DNA from: Echinometra lucunter | Lineage: Eukaryota > Echinodermata > Echinoidea > Camarodonta > Echinometridae | Assembly (NCBI GenBank): GCA_029962745.1 | Contig: CM057156.1 | Span: 4,146,632-4,210,631 of the forward strand | Direction of reading: 5' to 3' | Length of the DNA: 64,000 nt | Shown: positions 21,731-33,910 of the stretch, in pieces | Layout: the number at the start of each line of letters is the position of its first letter | Numbering within the stretch: position 1 is the stretch's first letter | Notes under the pieces: model-generated | The model's database searches: none | Seen by the model: the letters and a program-made list of their open reading frames with translations, nothing else | Told to the model about the DNA's origin: nothing | Made by a program: the position numbers and the translations under genes

Positions 21731-22529
21731 CCCATCGTTTCCAACCCAAATATTTATGCCTCGCCTTTATGAAAAATATGTGAAAGATTATTATTTTCAT
21801 ATATTTTGCAATAATCTTGGGTTTATTTTTGTAGTTGAATTTTGAATCACTTGCCTTGGATTTGGTTTCAGAATCAAACTTGTTTGCTGTTGTTGGTCTT
21901 GCTTCTCATCAAAATTAATAGGGCCTACAATTTCGTTTGTGGTTTTTGTTTCTCAGAGATTCTGAGAAAATAGATCACTGAATATAAATCCCGTAATTTG
22001 CAATTTCATTTGAATAGTTTCTATATTAAAATCTTTTAAACATGAAGATATACCAGAACATACATGTTTCTTTTTTCTACTTGCAGGGTTGATTGTAGAA
22101 ATATGATGACAAATCAAAGGACAGAAAGGAGGACTCTATTTTTCGAATTTGTAATTGTATGACCTTTTATCTTGCATTTCCATAATTTTAATGACAATAA
22201 TGTGGATGGATAGATGAACAGATGTACATGAACAACATTCAAATGGATAAGGCTTACTAGACATGTCTGATACAAGTGGACAAGTTACTACAATTATGAC
22301 AATTTACATGGCTGCAAAAAATAAGACAAATTGTTTGGCAATACAGTAAAGAAGTAATCTACTTTCAGTTATGGAGTGGGAATCATTACAAGAAGAAGAA
22401 ACGATGTCCTTTTCATTTTGACATTGAAATACTAATTTTTATTCATATCCACCCTGTGTCTTTTTATAAAAAAAAAAATTCACACACAAAAAGAAAGACA
22501 ACTATGAAACAAGCCAATAGCAAGATTGT
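21731..22529. other. No confident feature
   Basis: AT-rich DNA. The acceptor-like site at about 22070-22086 is the only notable signal. Confidence 0.35.
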
Positions 22530-23065
22530 GTCTCGCCCACCCGTGACTAAATAGCACGAAAGTTTCCCCAAGTACATCCCTAGTTCATCTATTACCCAAA
22601 TTTGGTTGCTATTGCAGCAACATGTGCCAAGTTATGTGTCATAAGAGAGTCTTGCACGTAAACTTTAACGTTTGAAATAAAATGACCTTTGACCTCACCA
22701 TGTGACCTCCAACAGCACCACAACACCACAACATGATGTTACCCCTAGTGCATCTATCATCAAAGTTTGGTTGCCACTGGCCCAACAGTCGCCAAGTTAT
22801 GTGTCATAAGAGAGTCTTGCAGGTAAACTCTAACATTTGACCTCAAATAACTTTTGACCTCACCATGTGACCTCCGACAGCACCGCAACATGATGGTACC
22901 CCTAGTGCATCTACCACCCAAGTTTGGTTGCCATTGGACCAGCAGTTGCCAAGTTATGCATCATAAGAGAGTCTTGCAGGTAAACTTTAACATTTGTGAC
23001 GGACGGACGACGGACGGACGCCATTTGGATCCCTTAGTCTCGCCTTCATCTCCGGTGGGCGAGAC
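22530..23065. mobile_element. 536-bp TIR element with internal 160-bp units and TGACCT motifs
   Basis: Perfect 12-base inverted ends, GTCTCGCCCACC (22530-22541) and GGTGGGCGAGAC (23054-23065), bound three degenerate units. Each unit holds CCAAGTTATG, ATAAGAGAGTCTTGCA, TTTGACCTCACCATGTGACC and TAGTGCATCTA. It ends with GACGGACGACGGACGG. TGACCTTTGACCT at 22683-22695 is an exact DR1. It is the same family as the array at 2.4-3.0 kb. No coding sequence is seen. Confidence 0.75.
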
Positions 23066-23731
23066 CTAAATGTGAAGCCGTTGAAGCAGCCTATTTTTCC
23101 TTTCAAATCCAGAAGCATATTTGTAAAGTGTAACAACAATTTCCTGAGTTGTTTGAAAGAAACAAAACATAATATTTGATATAAAAGAAATAGATTTAGC
23201 TTTAAATATACATGTAAAAAAATAAAACATAACTCAACACAGTACATTTTATGAGAGTTTGCAAACTTTTAAAAACAATCAATGCACTCATGCTCCACTC
23301 GGTGCAGTCTCTGTGTACACAACGTAGGCACAGGAGCTGTGTACAAAATCACAAAAATGATATGCCTGTTCATGTAGTGCTTGGCGTCATAAGTAAATGC
23401 TATTTTCGGGAGATTTAAAAGGTGATATCTCATCTTTTGGTGAGAGTTATGATGTGAATGATTGCTTAAAATCTTAGTTAGAGTAAGCTCTTTCTAGTGA
23501 TGTGTGTTTTTATGTCTTTTTTTTCAACTTGAAATTCTTGGAACAATATAAGACACAGAGAATACTGTTTTCCTGGCATGGAAGGGTGATTTGAAATATT
23601 TTTGAAATATGTTTATGATCTGAGTAGGTCTACAAAATACTAACTGTGTTAGATCTAACGTTGGACGTGTCTTGACTTTGTTTTAAACTAGTCTAGCCTG
23701 GCCCTGGGACTGGGACGCTAAAATGACCGCT
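23066..23731. other. No recognisable feature
   Basis: Plain sequence. The minus-strand frame at 23247-22987 overlaps the TIR element and has no domain. Confidence 0.35.
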
Positions 23732-26700
23732 AATGCGCCAGTGTGATAGTCGATGTGTTCCGCGTTCCGCAGGAACGAAATGGCTAGTCGATTCGTTCTC
23801 CGGAACCAAACGACTAGTTGATTCGTTCCAGCGGAACCAGACGTCTGATACTACTTTTGACCGATATGTTACGAAAGCCGCCGTTTGGTTCCGACATTAG
23901 CCAAGAGTTTCGGGGTACATTTCAGAGGCCACGGAACGTTATTAGAGGGAGAGGGGAGCTGACACCCAAACAGACGAAATCCAGATCCTGCAGATAGGGC
24001 CCTAGGGGTTCAGGGGCGGCACCCCCCCCCTCCCCGAACCCTTGTTTTTTTTTCTGATTTTGAAAGTCTATTTCTAAATTTACAATTTGAAATAAGGTTT
24101 TAAAACTAGTAGGTTTTATTATTTTTTGGCCGAAAGTGTGGGGGAGCCCCGCCAGCCCTCCCTCCGCTTCTGCTGCCCATGAATTTTGATTATAGATATT
24201 ATCAAGAGTATTATTACACATTGTCATTGTCAGACGGTCTCTCAAGTCTTTGTAAATGAAGTTTATATTGAATAGGTTTAAATAACAGTCATTAAAAGTT
24301 CTGATAAATCTATATATTCCGGATATTCCGATAGTGTCTGCAAAAGAGTTAACGAAATGTTTATATTTCCATTTTGAGAAGTCTTATTCTCAATAAGTTA
24401 TCCTAAAGCATATGCACTGTGAAAAAATGGGCAAATGCTTTGCCCAGCGTTGGGCTTATAGTCAACCCAACGAATTGTTAGACAATGTTTTGCCCAAGGT
24501 TACGCATTTCCCAACATATTGGCTTCTGCCTTTTGGTAGCTTAAAATGCCTTCTATATTGCTCGGTTGTTGGTCAAATCTTTTTACCCAACATTTTTTTT
24601 TTTACCAACATCAACTTACCCATTTTTTTTGGTCACATTGTGGTTGCAAAATAATATCCAGCATCAAAGAAAATATTAGTACCCTCTAATAAAATTCTCC
24701 CTGAAAAACACTGGCGTAATTAGTCAAAACATTTTGAGGGGAAAGAACATGACATTATGAAGCACATTTCTGAAAAGTTGCCAGCTAGCGAAGAGAGCAA
24801 TCCAAAAATCGACTTAATGAAAATGTTATTTTGTCATAGATCAGGACATATATCCGGGAGGTAATTTAATTTGTTCCCCTTTCCCTTGTTTTATTATTAT
24901 TTTTTTTTTGAGTGAGATTTTTTTTTTTTGGAGTGGGGGGGGGGGGGGGGCTACGGCCCAAGCCCCATAACAGTATGCCGGTGCTGAAAGAATAATAGCA
25001 CCTAACATGCTTTTTTTTCATTTTAAACATTGAAATTACAATTATTATATCTTGTGAACGATAATTAATGTCATTATACAATATAATGTTGAATTCTCGA
25101 TGAACAGATGTGGTGATTTCTAATGAATTACATGTAACTTTTAAATATTTCTTAGAAATTAGAGGAGCAAGCAATTATATTTGACAGCACGCTTTTACGG
25201 TGGCATGCTCCAAGTGACATTTAAATGTTTTCTTTTTTTTTTCAAATTAGGACAAAATATCATTTGAAAAAATCTTTGAAATACAACAACAACAACAACC
25301 TTAACAACATAAGGCTCATGCTGTTTGTCATGATCCCTTCCTATCAGAGCCCAAATGATAATGGTGTGTTTGTTGTTGTTGTTATAGTTTTACTTTTTGT
25401 TTTGATTTGTTCACTTTTTAAAAATTGCAGTGAAAAGTTTATGCCTACTAGCGGAAGGGCTGAAAACACAAGTTCAAATCATTAATGCAAACTAAGCAAC
25501 ATTAATCTGCAAAATATGCTTAGCGTACTCAGATGAACTTCAAAAGAAAACAACGGAATTACCTAAAGGGATTAGTTACATCTTATCGACTTATCGGGGG
25601 GGGGGAAGTACGATTGCAGTAAAGTGGAAACTAATTTTCCATTTTATCTTGAAAATGTCACATAATTCATGCACCTTTCAACTATTACCACATAGATATA
25701 AGAAATTATGCCACTTATCGTTTTCTTCATTATGCGGTAATAAATATAAATCAGAAGTTAAACCAATGGACATGGTTTCGAATATAACCCCTGCAATATA
25801 CCCGCAGGACATTACAATTCCTTGACGTTCACCCCATAGAACAATTATCCCTATTTACCAGATTTAACCGCCCCCCATGAATATTAGAAAATTTAATTTT
25901 CAAAGAAGTTTTGGGCTTACTTATTTCATGCAGCTGCACAATACTTTCGAAATTGCCCATAATCTCTGCGCAGAAAGTCATGAACCCCCCCCCCCCCTGG
26001 AAATGTCCTTTGTGTGACACTTTTCACCGTAATTCACAATCTTTCGGCCCTTCGATCTAAGTAACGCACTGATCTGTACGTACATGTAAAGATATTTTTT
26101 TAAAAGTATTTAAAAAACTCAAAATCCTTGTACTGTGTCATAATCATTTCATCATTTCATCTCATTTCAGTCTACATCATCATCATAATCCTTTTCCCAC
26201 ACTCTATGTTCCCACACTCTCTGTTTGTTTTCAGTCTAATTTACTAATCTCCTCCCCTGCTGCGTCAATAACTCAGATGGCAGCGAGCACCAGACATGTT
26301 ATGTAACTGGTAGTCTGGAATGCAGATGTACCTGTATATGAACAAGTGATCAAAAAGGGGGGAAAAGGTGTGAGAATTTGGAACCGAATCGGATGACCAG
26401 CCTCCGATACACATAAAACAAACTGAAATAAGAGTATAAAGAGGGATTCTAAAATTACCAACATAGCAGCTGACGTGAAAGCTAATTTGATACATCGTGT
26501 TCATTTGATGAATGAGAGTAAAATATATGTTAAAACATTTCTAATTTTGCCTCCCCCCCCAAAAAAAAAATGGGAACGAATGAATAAATGACTATGAGAT
26601 AATAACTTTATAGACAGGATAGAGTTATCCACAAGCATATGCCTTGGCATCCATAACTTCACACAACTGACCTTATTCCCCGCCCCCCACCCCCCCCCCT

Positions 26701-27060
26701 CCCCCGCCGCCAACGCGTATGGCTAATCGATTAACATTGACCAACGATGCTCGTTCTGCCATGTGTGGCTGATTTGGAGGAGTTTGATTGGCTCCAAAAG
26801 GTGACCAGAAGAGGACACTTTTCTTTAGGGGTGTTACCATGACGTGATACGTTAGCACAATAGAGATTCGGATCGCCTTCGCAGCTAAATCCTTCGTCGA
26901 ATGGTCGAAAGGAACGAATCGCCTGGTCGGAACCAATCGCCTTTGACGATCGCATTTAGTCGACCAAAGCGGATCTAATCGGCGGGTAAATATTCAGGCG
27001 ATTTGTTCCGGAGGATCCAATCGACTGCCCGGAACAAATCGTCTATCACACCGGCGCTTG
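23732..27060. mobile_element. Composite foldback element with GTCGATTCGTTCC words
   Basis: The left end GCGCCAGTGTGATAGTCGA (about 23735) and right end TCGTCTATCACACCGGCGC (about 27057) are inverted. Both are followed inward by irregular repeats of CGATTCGTTCC and GGAACCAAACGACTAG-like phrases. About 2.7 kb of other DNA fills the middle, including a TTGGGCAAA/TTTGCCCAA word repeat at 24420-24640, G runs at 24935-24950 and 25594, and C runs at 24007, 25985 and 26680-26705. Nothing inside looks coding. A shorter element plus later insertions is possible. Confidence 0.55.
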
Positions 27061-27625
27061 CGGGACGACAAGCTTCGGCTTCGTCGGTCTGCTGGGTCTA
27101 TGGCTTTCCGAAATTGTTAGAAAATTACAACATGGCTTAAACTCTTGACGGTGGATATACATGTATATTGAGATAAGGGGGCTCTGACTTATCGAAAATC
27201 CATAACATTTTAAACTGAGTGCCAGTCAGATAATCACAAAATTGTATCGTTTGTTCGAGGCTGAGGGAAATCAGTGGGGGTTGCTGTGTTTGGTTCTCTC
27301 ATACATTTTGAACGTCATGATTTTCTCTGCGGTGCGATTTTCATTTTTTTTTTCATTTCATAGGCAAATTTTGGCTGCAGTTGTGTCGCTCATCTCGTAT
27401 ACTTGGCAAGTCTTAATGACGTCACTGAATCTACTGTAAGAATTTTCTTATTTTATTGTCTTATCTAAGGAAAATTGCTTTACGTCTTCTGAATACGATT
27501 AAGGAAAATTTCCTAAGTTAGAAAAATTCTTAGAAAAATTCTTAGACTTAAGAAAATATTCTTAGAAGTTTATTGAATACGGGCCCAGGATCTTTTCGAT
27601 TTAGATTCGGCAAGCTTCATGTGTG

Positions 27626-27640
<15 letters not shown>
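27061..27640. other. No gene seen; TAAGAAAATTTC words
   Basis: Around 27460-27575 the phrases GGAAAATT and AGAAAAATTCTTAGA recur, perhaps another degraded word repeat. A (TG)n run begins near 27627. Confidence 0.35.
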
Positions 27641-27662
<22 letters not shown>

Positions 27663-27707
27663 TGGGGGGGGGGGGGAAGACTACCGCCAAGTTATCTTAC
27701 TTGTCAG

Positions 27708-27940
27708 TTATGGCCCGTGAGGTAAAGCTGGTTGGCCATCTGGGTTAAGAGGTCCATTGTTTGCCCGCCGAGTAGCTGGAACATTTCTTAAACATTTTGA
27801 GTTAGTGGGGGCTAGGAGTTGGCATCCCTTGTAACGAAAAATGGGACTTCCTGTGCCTCTTCCATGTTGTGTTTCATGAACATAATAATCCTGCCATATA
27901 TGGGGAAGGTTGTTGAAAGAATTGTATTCCACTGACATGA
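27708..27940 (-). CDS. Likely terminal exon of locus B (copy 1)
   Basis: After an ACTGTCAG acceptor the frame reads VMSVEYNSFNNLPH, YYVHETQHGRGTG, YKGCQLLAPTNSKCLRN and NPDGQPALPHGP, then stop. It begins in phase 1, so it can join the module exon, which ends in phase 1. The copy at 53269-53037 keeps the frame although a 2-base indel lies just upstream of the acceptor, which suggests the indel is intronic. Three residues differ between the copies. Two cysteines suggest an extracellular chain. No family is recognised. The pyrimidine tract is weak, so the exon is not certain. Confidence 0.4.
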
Positions 27941-28766
27941 CTGACAGTAGATTTCCTGCATGCTATACAATAATTTTCTTATATCTTCTCAAATTATGAC
28001 AAATACCTGACAACAGCATAAGATTGTTTGTTAAATGCCTTGGTTCGGTTTGAATTGGCATTTCAATTTTCCATTTAAATACACAAACTTAGCCTTCTTA
28101 ATTTTTCTTTTTTTTTTTTTTTTGCAGAAGGAAATAACAAGGCATACTTGCTTTTGAAGCACTCTCTTTGACTCAGGCCAATCTTGGAAAAAAAGCAATT
28201 TTGACATATCCTTTAAAAAACCTTTTTTCATTATGTCATGTCCGGCAGCAGAGTTATGAATAAGGTATCGTGAGACTAATGAGCTATTATTTACCATGAA
28301 ACTAACTTAATTATCGGAGAGATAATATTTTTATGACAAGCTACTAAGGTAGGATATACATTTGGATAAACATCCTGATCTCGTATACAGATATGTTATG
28401 TCAGGACATTGTTCATCGGATTGCGGCTCAAAATTGAACCGAGATCCTTTTAGTATCTTGCTTAACCGGTTGACTGCTGAATTACTTCACTCCAACATAG
28501 ACGTAATACAGGGGCAACCCAGTGACAGAAAGACAACGGCTTAAATAAATCAGAACATCGAGCAAATTAACATCGATCTACACTGGAAGCTCAATGAATA
28601 CTTTCAAAACTTCAAAGAAACCTCCAAACGGGAGGTTGAAGCCTCACTACACTACTACCCCTTGGGTAGAAGTGTGATGCTTTTTATAAGAATAAGATGG
28701 ACGAATAAGTCAGCCGTGAGAAGAATGACTGTAACGGTTAAGAAAGTGTAGTACTAGTTCATTTAC

Positions 28767-28995
28767 CAGGGAATCTGCACACTCGATGTCCTGGAGGGAT
28801 GTTGAGTTTACTCTTCCTTCTGGGGCATCCACCATCAGCGGATGAAGCAGGAATGAGCTTGGGAATAGTCTGTACCATGCTGCCATTGGGATGTTGTTTC
28901 TTCTTACACTCGTTGAACATTGGTAAGGTGTAGTCCATCCGAACAACATGGCTTTGTCTTTGTTCCATGGCTCACTTCTGATGACACAAGCAAGA
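28767..28995 (-). pseudogene. Three-cysteine module exon of locus B, frameshifted copy
   Basis: The exon lies between a TATCTTGTAG acceptor and an intact G|GTAAAT donor, and its second half encodes FNECKKK, PNGSMVQTIPKL and VCRFPG. Compared with 54320-54081 it lacks 11 bases within the DGLGLNY codons. Reading in from the signal exon therefore changes frame and stops after about 30 codons. It is a broken allele or paralogue of the module at 5960-5739. An assembly error is also possible. Confidence 0.6.
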
Positions 28996-29312
28996 CTACA
29001 AGATAAAGAAAATGTAAAAAACAGAAACAGAAGGAAAGCGATTTGAAATCAGACCAAATGTTAAAATGTTCGGAATATGACACAGAAGTCTAAGAATAAC
29101 TTAAATAACAATGCAATGAAAAAATAAATAAAAAAGCAACACCAACAACACCAAAAATAACAACTACAACAATACACAAAAGGGCAGTCGATCAATATAC
29201 AAAGATTAAAATGAATGAGAAATGGCGGAAGAAGGTCATTAGTCAAAGGCAAACAATGAAATATAATGTCCACGCTCATTGATATGAAAAATATAACCCC
29301 AAATATACCTAC

Positions 29313-29373
29313 CAAAGGACACACAGGTTACGATGGTATACATGAACTTCAAGGGTATCATCTGTTCCTTGTC
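29313..29373 (-). CDS. Signal-peptide-type exon of locus B
   Basis: A 61-base exon between a CTACACACAG acceptor and a G|GTAGGT donor encodes DKEQMIPLKFMYTIVTCVSF in phase 0 and ends in phase 1. Length, phases and hydrophobic core match the exon at 6601-6541. It joins in frame to LLASSEV or LLVSSEV of the next exon, extending the hydrophobic run. It contains internal methionines, so translation could start here if the exon is used first. The second copy of this block lacks this exon. Confidence 0.5.
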
Positions 29374-29449
29374 CTGTGTGTAGAATCGCAAAAATTCGGA
29401 AATATGGTCATTATCGACATAAATTCGGCGTGACCATTTATATTGCTAA

Positions 29450-30004
29450 CATCAGCATCATCATCACTATCAGCAACAGCAGCAGCAGCAGCATCATCAG
29501 CATCATCATCATCAGCATCACGATCATCATCATCAACATCATCATCATTTAATATCATCACCATCACCATTCTCATTGTTTCATCGCCATCATCATCATC
29601 ATGATAATGAAAATAATTATTATCATCACCATCATCATCATAATCATTATTATCACCATCATCATTATCACCATCATCAGCACACCACTATCATCTTAAT
29701 CATTACCATCAGCATCATTATCATCATCATCATTATAATTATCATCATCATTACCATTACCATAATCATCACCATTAGCATCACCATCATCATCATCATC
29801 ACCATCACCATCATTACCATCATCATCATCATCATCATCACAATCATCATTATCATCATCATCACTACCATCACCACCACCACCACCACCACCATCATCA
29901 TCATCATCCCCTCATCACCACCACCACCACCACCACCACCACCATCACCATCATCATCATCATCATCATCACCATCATCATCCTCATTATTTCATCGTCA
30001 TCAT
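29450..30004. repeat. (ATC)n triplet microsatellite
   Basis: Imperfect ATC/ACC/ATT triplets dominate. The long poly-His, poly-Ile and poly-Met frames on both strands are direct products of the repeat and are not genes. Confidence 0.9.
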
Positions 30005-30250
30005 CATGATAATGAAAATAATTGCTGCCTCAGTTTTTATGGAATAACCTCCCAAACTCTCTAAGAAACATAGACACAATAGATAAGTCCAAATCTGCAC
30101 TTAAAATACACTTATTCAAAACGTGTCTTAGTTAAACAAAGTAAACTCAGTAACCTATCTTTCAATTATTTCTTTTCCCTCTCTCTCTTAAAGCGCATAG
30201 GGACATACAGCTGTAATGTGTTATGCGCTATACAAAAACTATACATTATT
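30005..30250 (+). mobile_element. LINE 3' end: C-terminal codons and ATGCGCTATACAAA tail
   Basis: Positions 30025-30135 read LPQFLWNNLPNSLRNI, then SALKIHLFKTCLS and a stop, the characteristic LINE ORF2 ending. The short 3' region has TGTTATGCGCTATACAAAA and runs into ATTATT triplets, a common end in CR1/L2-like elements. The adjacent (ATC)n tract may have grown from that tail. The copy is 5'-truncated and inactive. Confidence 0.7.
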
Positions 30251-30610
30251 ATCATTATAATCACAATCATAATCATTACTATCACAATCATCACCATCAC
30301 CACCATCATCTTGATCATAACCATCAACACCATCATCATCATCATCATCATCATTATCATTACCATAATCATTACCATTAGCATCACCATCATCATCATC
30401 ATCACCATCACCATCACCATCACCATCACCATCACCATCACCATCATCATCATCATCATCATCATCATCACCATTACCATAATCATTACCATTAGCATCA
30501 TCATCATCATCATCATCATCACCACCATCACCATCATTATCATCACCATCATCATCATTATTATTACTACCATCACCATCACCATCATCATCATTGTTAT
30601 GAATATAGAT
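30251..30610. repeat. (ATC)n triplet microsatellite
   Basis: CATCAC and ATCATC triplets with occasional ATT. A third small tract follows at about 30888-30935. Reading frames across it are artefacts. Confidence 0.9.
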
Positions 30611-30892
30611 GTAGAAGACAATAGACATGCCAGCTGGCAGAGAGCAACTCAGAGCATAACTGTTATGCAAATACATGTACCAATGGATGTAATTAGCATG
30701 CAGAACTAGCCAGTGCCAATGGAACAATAGATGTATGCACCTGCATTACATCACTACTATAGGATGAATGCCACTGCTGTTCCAGTACGCTGCACTTCAT
30801 TTCCAGCTGCCAAGCAGCTAGCAAGGACACACCCTTCCAACCAAGGTAATACACAGGCGCCTACATACTAGTGTATCAGAGATATAACAATC

Positions 30893-30912
<20 letters not shown>
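30611..30912. other. No gene seen
   Basis: Mixed sequence with ACATGTAC and ATGCAAAT motifs but no exon-like signal that I can support. Confidence 0.35.
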
Positions 30913-30923
<11 letters not shown>

Positions 30924-31813
30924 CCATCATCATTGTAATAATCATTACTATATTTTTGGATAAAAAAATCTATCATCTAATGATTAACTAAAGGAGCTTC
31001 ACTGGATCATTTGCATTATCAACTATTTCACAATATTGGCATCTATGGCACTTTTCATGACTACACGGTGGAAGTATACTATTTAGAAAATGATGTCACA
31101 TTTTATGACGACATAAATTTCCAAACAGTACAATATTTGTGAAATTACGTCACAATGAAGCAATCACCTACCCCAAAATACTAGTATTCAGCAGGCCAGC
31201 TCGAATGCCTACCCTGGGCAACTCCCTCGGTGTGACGGGTAAGTACTACGGCTAAATACAACGTATACCATGTATACCGTATAGCGCGAATAAAAAAAGA
31301 AAAGAAGAAGAAGAAGAAGAAGAAGAAGAAGAAGAAGAAGAAGAAGAAGAAGAAGAAGAAGGAGAAGATGAAGAAAAGAGAAACCAACGAAACGAAAGGA
31401 TGTAAATAGTGTAAATATGTTGAGACTAGAGTGACATTTTTGTTCCTGTTAAAACTTGGCTTTGATTAATTTTGGAGATGAAAATTAAGTAACAAGACCA
31501 CCAAAGAGAATAAAAGGCAAGCCATTTTGTTATTTCCTTCTCATGTTTAATTTTTTATCCAAAATATAAAACAAATATACTCTGCCTTCATTTCGACGTT
31601 TTGCTTAGAACTATGGACTCACGTTGAGCCTGAGCATGAGCCCTTCAGTAAGAGTACTATTTCGGAGCTATTTCTTGCCCATAGTTTTAATCTGAAACTC
31701 TCCAGGCAAAGTATATTGGTATATCATCATTATCATCATCACCATCAGCATCACAATGATCATAATGATATTAATAATTATTATCATCACCTTCATCATT
31801 ACCATCACCATCA
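30913..31813 (+). repeat. Direct duplication, copy 1, part 2
   Basis: Matches 54553-55414 in the same orientation. It includes an (AGA)n tract (about 31296-31362, shorter in copy 2) and the start of another (ATC)n tract (31722-31885), inside which copy 2 runs into the N gap. Confidence 0.9.
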
Positions 31814-31885
31814 CAATCACCATCAACATCATTATCACCATCGTTGTCATCATCATCATCATCATCACCATCATCATCATCATTT
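31722..31885. repeat. (ATC)n triplet microsatellite
   Basis: Imperfect ATC/ACC triplets. The matching place in the second copy is where assembly stops, so the tract is probably long or variable. Confidence 0.85.
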
Positions 31886-32023
31886 GACGGCCTTAGCGGG
31901 ATGAAGTTCTCTCTCAGAGACCATTTTTAGCATGACTTTTAGAATGTCTACTAACTCTAAACTTAATTTGGGCGCTACTGTACATCAAGTCGTGTGGGCG
32001 CCGTCCTCCCTGAGGATGGCAGG

Positions 32024-32700
32024 GCTCCTCCTCTTCTCCTCTACTTCTCTCGTCATCTCCTTCTCTCTTCATCTCCTCCTCTCCTCTGCTTCTCTTATCA
32101 TCTCCTCTCATCCTCCTCTTCTCCTCTCGTTCTCATCTTCCCTCGTCATGTCCTTCACTTCTCCTCCTCCTTTCCTCTGCTTTTCTCGTCATCTCCTCTC
32201 CTCCTTCCTCCTCTCTTTCTCTTCGCCTCTCGTCATGTCCTCCACTTCTCCTCCTATTTTCCTCTGCTTATCTCGTCATTCCCTCTCCTCCTCTTCTCCT
32301 CTCGCACTCATTTCCTTCTCTCGCCTCCTCCACACCTCCTCCTCTCCTCCTCCTCTTCTCGTCGTTATCCTCGTCCTCTCCCCTCTTCCTCATCTCCTCC
32401 CCTCCTCCTCTCCTTCTCATCCTCTCCACTTCTCCTCTCGTCCTCATCTCCTTCTCTCGTCATCTCATCCTCTCCTCTTCTTCTCCTCTCGTCGTCATCC
32501 TCCTCCTCTCCTCTCGTCCTCATCTCATTCTCTCGTCATCTCCTCCTCTCCTCCTTTTCTCTTATCTTCTTCTCGTCGTTATCCTCGTCCTCCCCCCTCG
32601 TCCTCATCTCCTCTCCCTCCTCCTCTGCTTCTCATCATCCTCCTCCTCATCTCCTCTCGTCCTCTCGTCGTCATCCTCGTTCTCCTGCTTTCCTCTCTTT
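32024..32700 (+). repeat. Polypyrimidine minisatellite of CTCCTCCTCTTCTC words
   Basis: Nearly 700 bases are almost only C and T on the plus strand, broken mostly by single G in TCGTC or TCGTT. Units of roughly 20-25 bases (CTCGTCATCTCCTCCTCTCC) recur irregularly. Two overlapping plus-strand frames of 266 and 257 codons stay open only because the tract lacks purines. They are Ser/Leu-rich and not genes. Confidence 0.85.
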
Positions 32701-33599
32701 CGAATGTTTCCCCGAGATGTTCATCAGACTGACTTTTTCGATTTCGTTGGCTGTCAATGTGTTTTGAAACTATAAGAAAATTAAATTGAAACTATAATCT
32801 AAAGTTAAAATGCATTTAATGCTACTAATCCACACTCTAAATACACAAACTTGATACTTATCAAAATCAGAAATGCACAAGCTCGATAATAATCCGAACT
32901 CGAAATGGGTAAGATCCAAATCCAAACTCGAAATGCACTTGATGATGTATATCTTAATACACAAAAACTGATGACAATCTAACGTCTTAATGCATTTGTA
33001 ATGAATAAATTTGTTATAAATTATTAAACAACATTCTACTCTTTCTACCCTGTTGTAGTTCTCTTTTTATTCATCTATTGTAATTACGTTTCGAGGATCA
33101 ATGGAATATATATTCGTTTCAATTCTCGCATTTCACAATCCTTGCGCCCTCATTCGGTTCAGTTGCGACAGTCACCCTAGCGCGTTAACTCTGCGAGATG
33201 GGCCGACAACAGTCCATCAACACCTTGCACTAGTCGCATCTTCCGCTCCTATTCTAAGTGATTACAGGCTTCTAACACTTCATATTTTCCCTGGGCTCTC
33301 ACTGCTTGTTCTACTAACTCATCCTTCTTCTTCCCTGCGCTCGGCATCCTTCGGTCAGTTAAATATTTCATCAATTTTATTGGTCAACTCTCACTCGCGG
33401 CGTCTGCTATTTTGGAAATAGTTGTCGACCTGCAAGTGGGAAATGGGCCTCTCACGGCGGGTACGGACGTTGGTGGTACATGCATTGTAAAACGCAAGAA
33501 TTGAGGGTATTCAACAATCACGGTATTTCTAACTCAACGTTTGCCAGGAATCAACACTTTCATAAGTAACCTATACTTCGTTTACCAAGAACAGGAACA

Positions 33600-33910
33600 T
33601 TTTTTTCTTATCACATTTTTACTTTCACCAGACCGAATCTAGTGAATTCTCTTAATCCCCCAAATCTTAAAGAGTTGAACTGTATATATTCTTTTAAACG
33701 TAAGCTGAAAAGAAAACTTAATTGTTATTCATACACGACATTATCGAGGATACACGTCTCAACAAGGCCATCATTGGATTTATCTTAAGTCCTCCTATTT
33801 CATTTCATACATTGTAATATTTTCTTATCATTATACACAAATATCATGTGATATGCGTGTAAATACATTTCCTCTTTTTTATTTACAGATGAAATAAATA
33901 AACGAACCTA
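33600..33910 (+). pseudogene. LINE ORF2 C-terminal remnant
   Basis: The frame reads TRPNLVNSLNPPNLKELN and SFKRKLKRKLN, resembling a LINE carboxyl terminus. AGATGAAATAAATAAACG follows as a likely 3' end. The rest of 33000-33600 shows no domain. The 106-codon frame at 33101-33421 is not supported by any motif. Confidence 0.4.

Larger units (their letters stand above)
27640..29233 (+). repeat. Direct duplication, copy 1, part 1
   Basis: This block matches 52960-54553 in the same orientation with few substitutions and small indels, starting in a (TG)n-(G)n microsatellite. It contains the module and terminal exons of locus B. The second copy jumps from here straight to the counterpart of 30913. 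Confidence 0.9.

Noticed and set aside
29576..30709. Long plus- and minus-strand frames of poly-His, poly-Ile, poly-Met and poly-Asp
   Set aside because: They follow from ATC triplet microsatellites, which are open in several frames at once, and show no domain or codon bias.
31932..32767. Two overlapping frames of 266 and 257 codons rich in Ser, Leu and Pro
   Set aside because: The tract is almost pure pyrimidine and therefore free of stop codons. Both frames are open together and follow the repeat unit.
33101..33421. 106-codon plus-strand frame
   Set aside because: No domain, signal sequence or splice sites. Composition is ordinary for non-coding DNA here.
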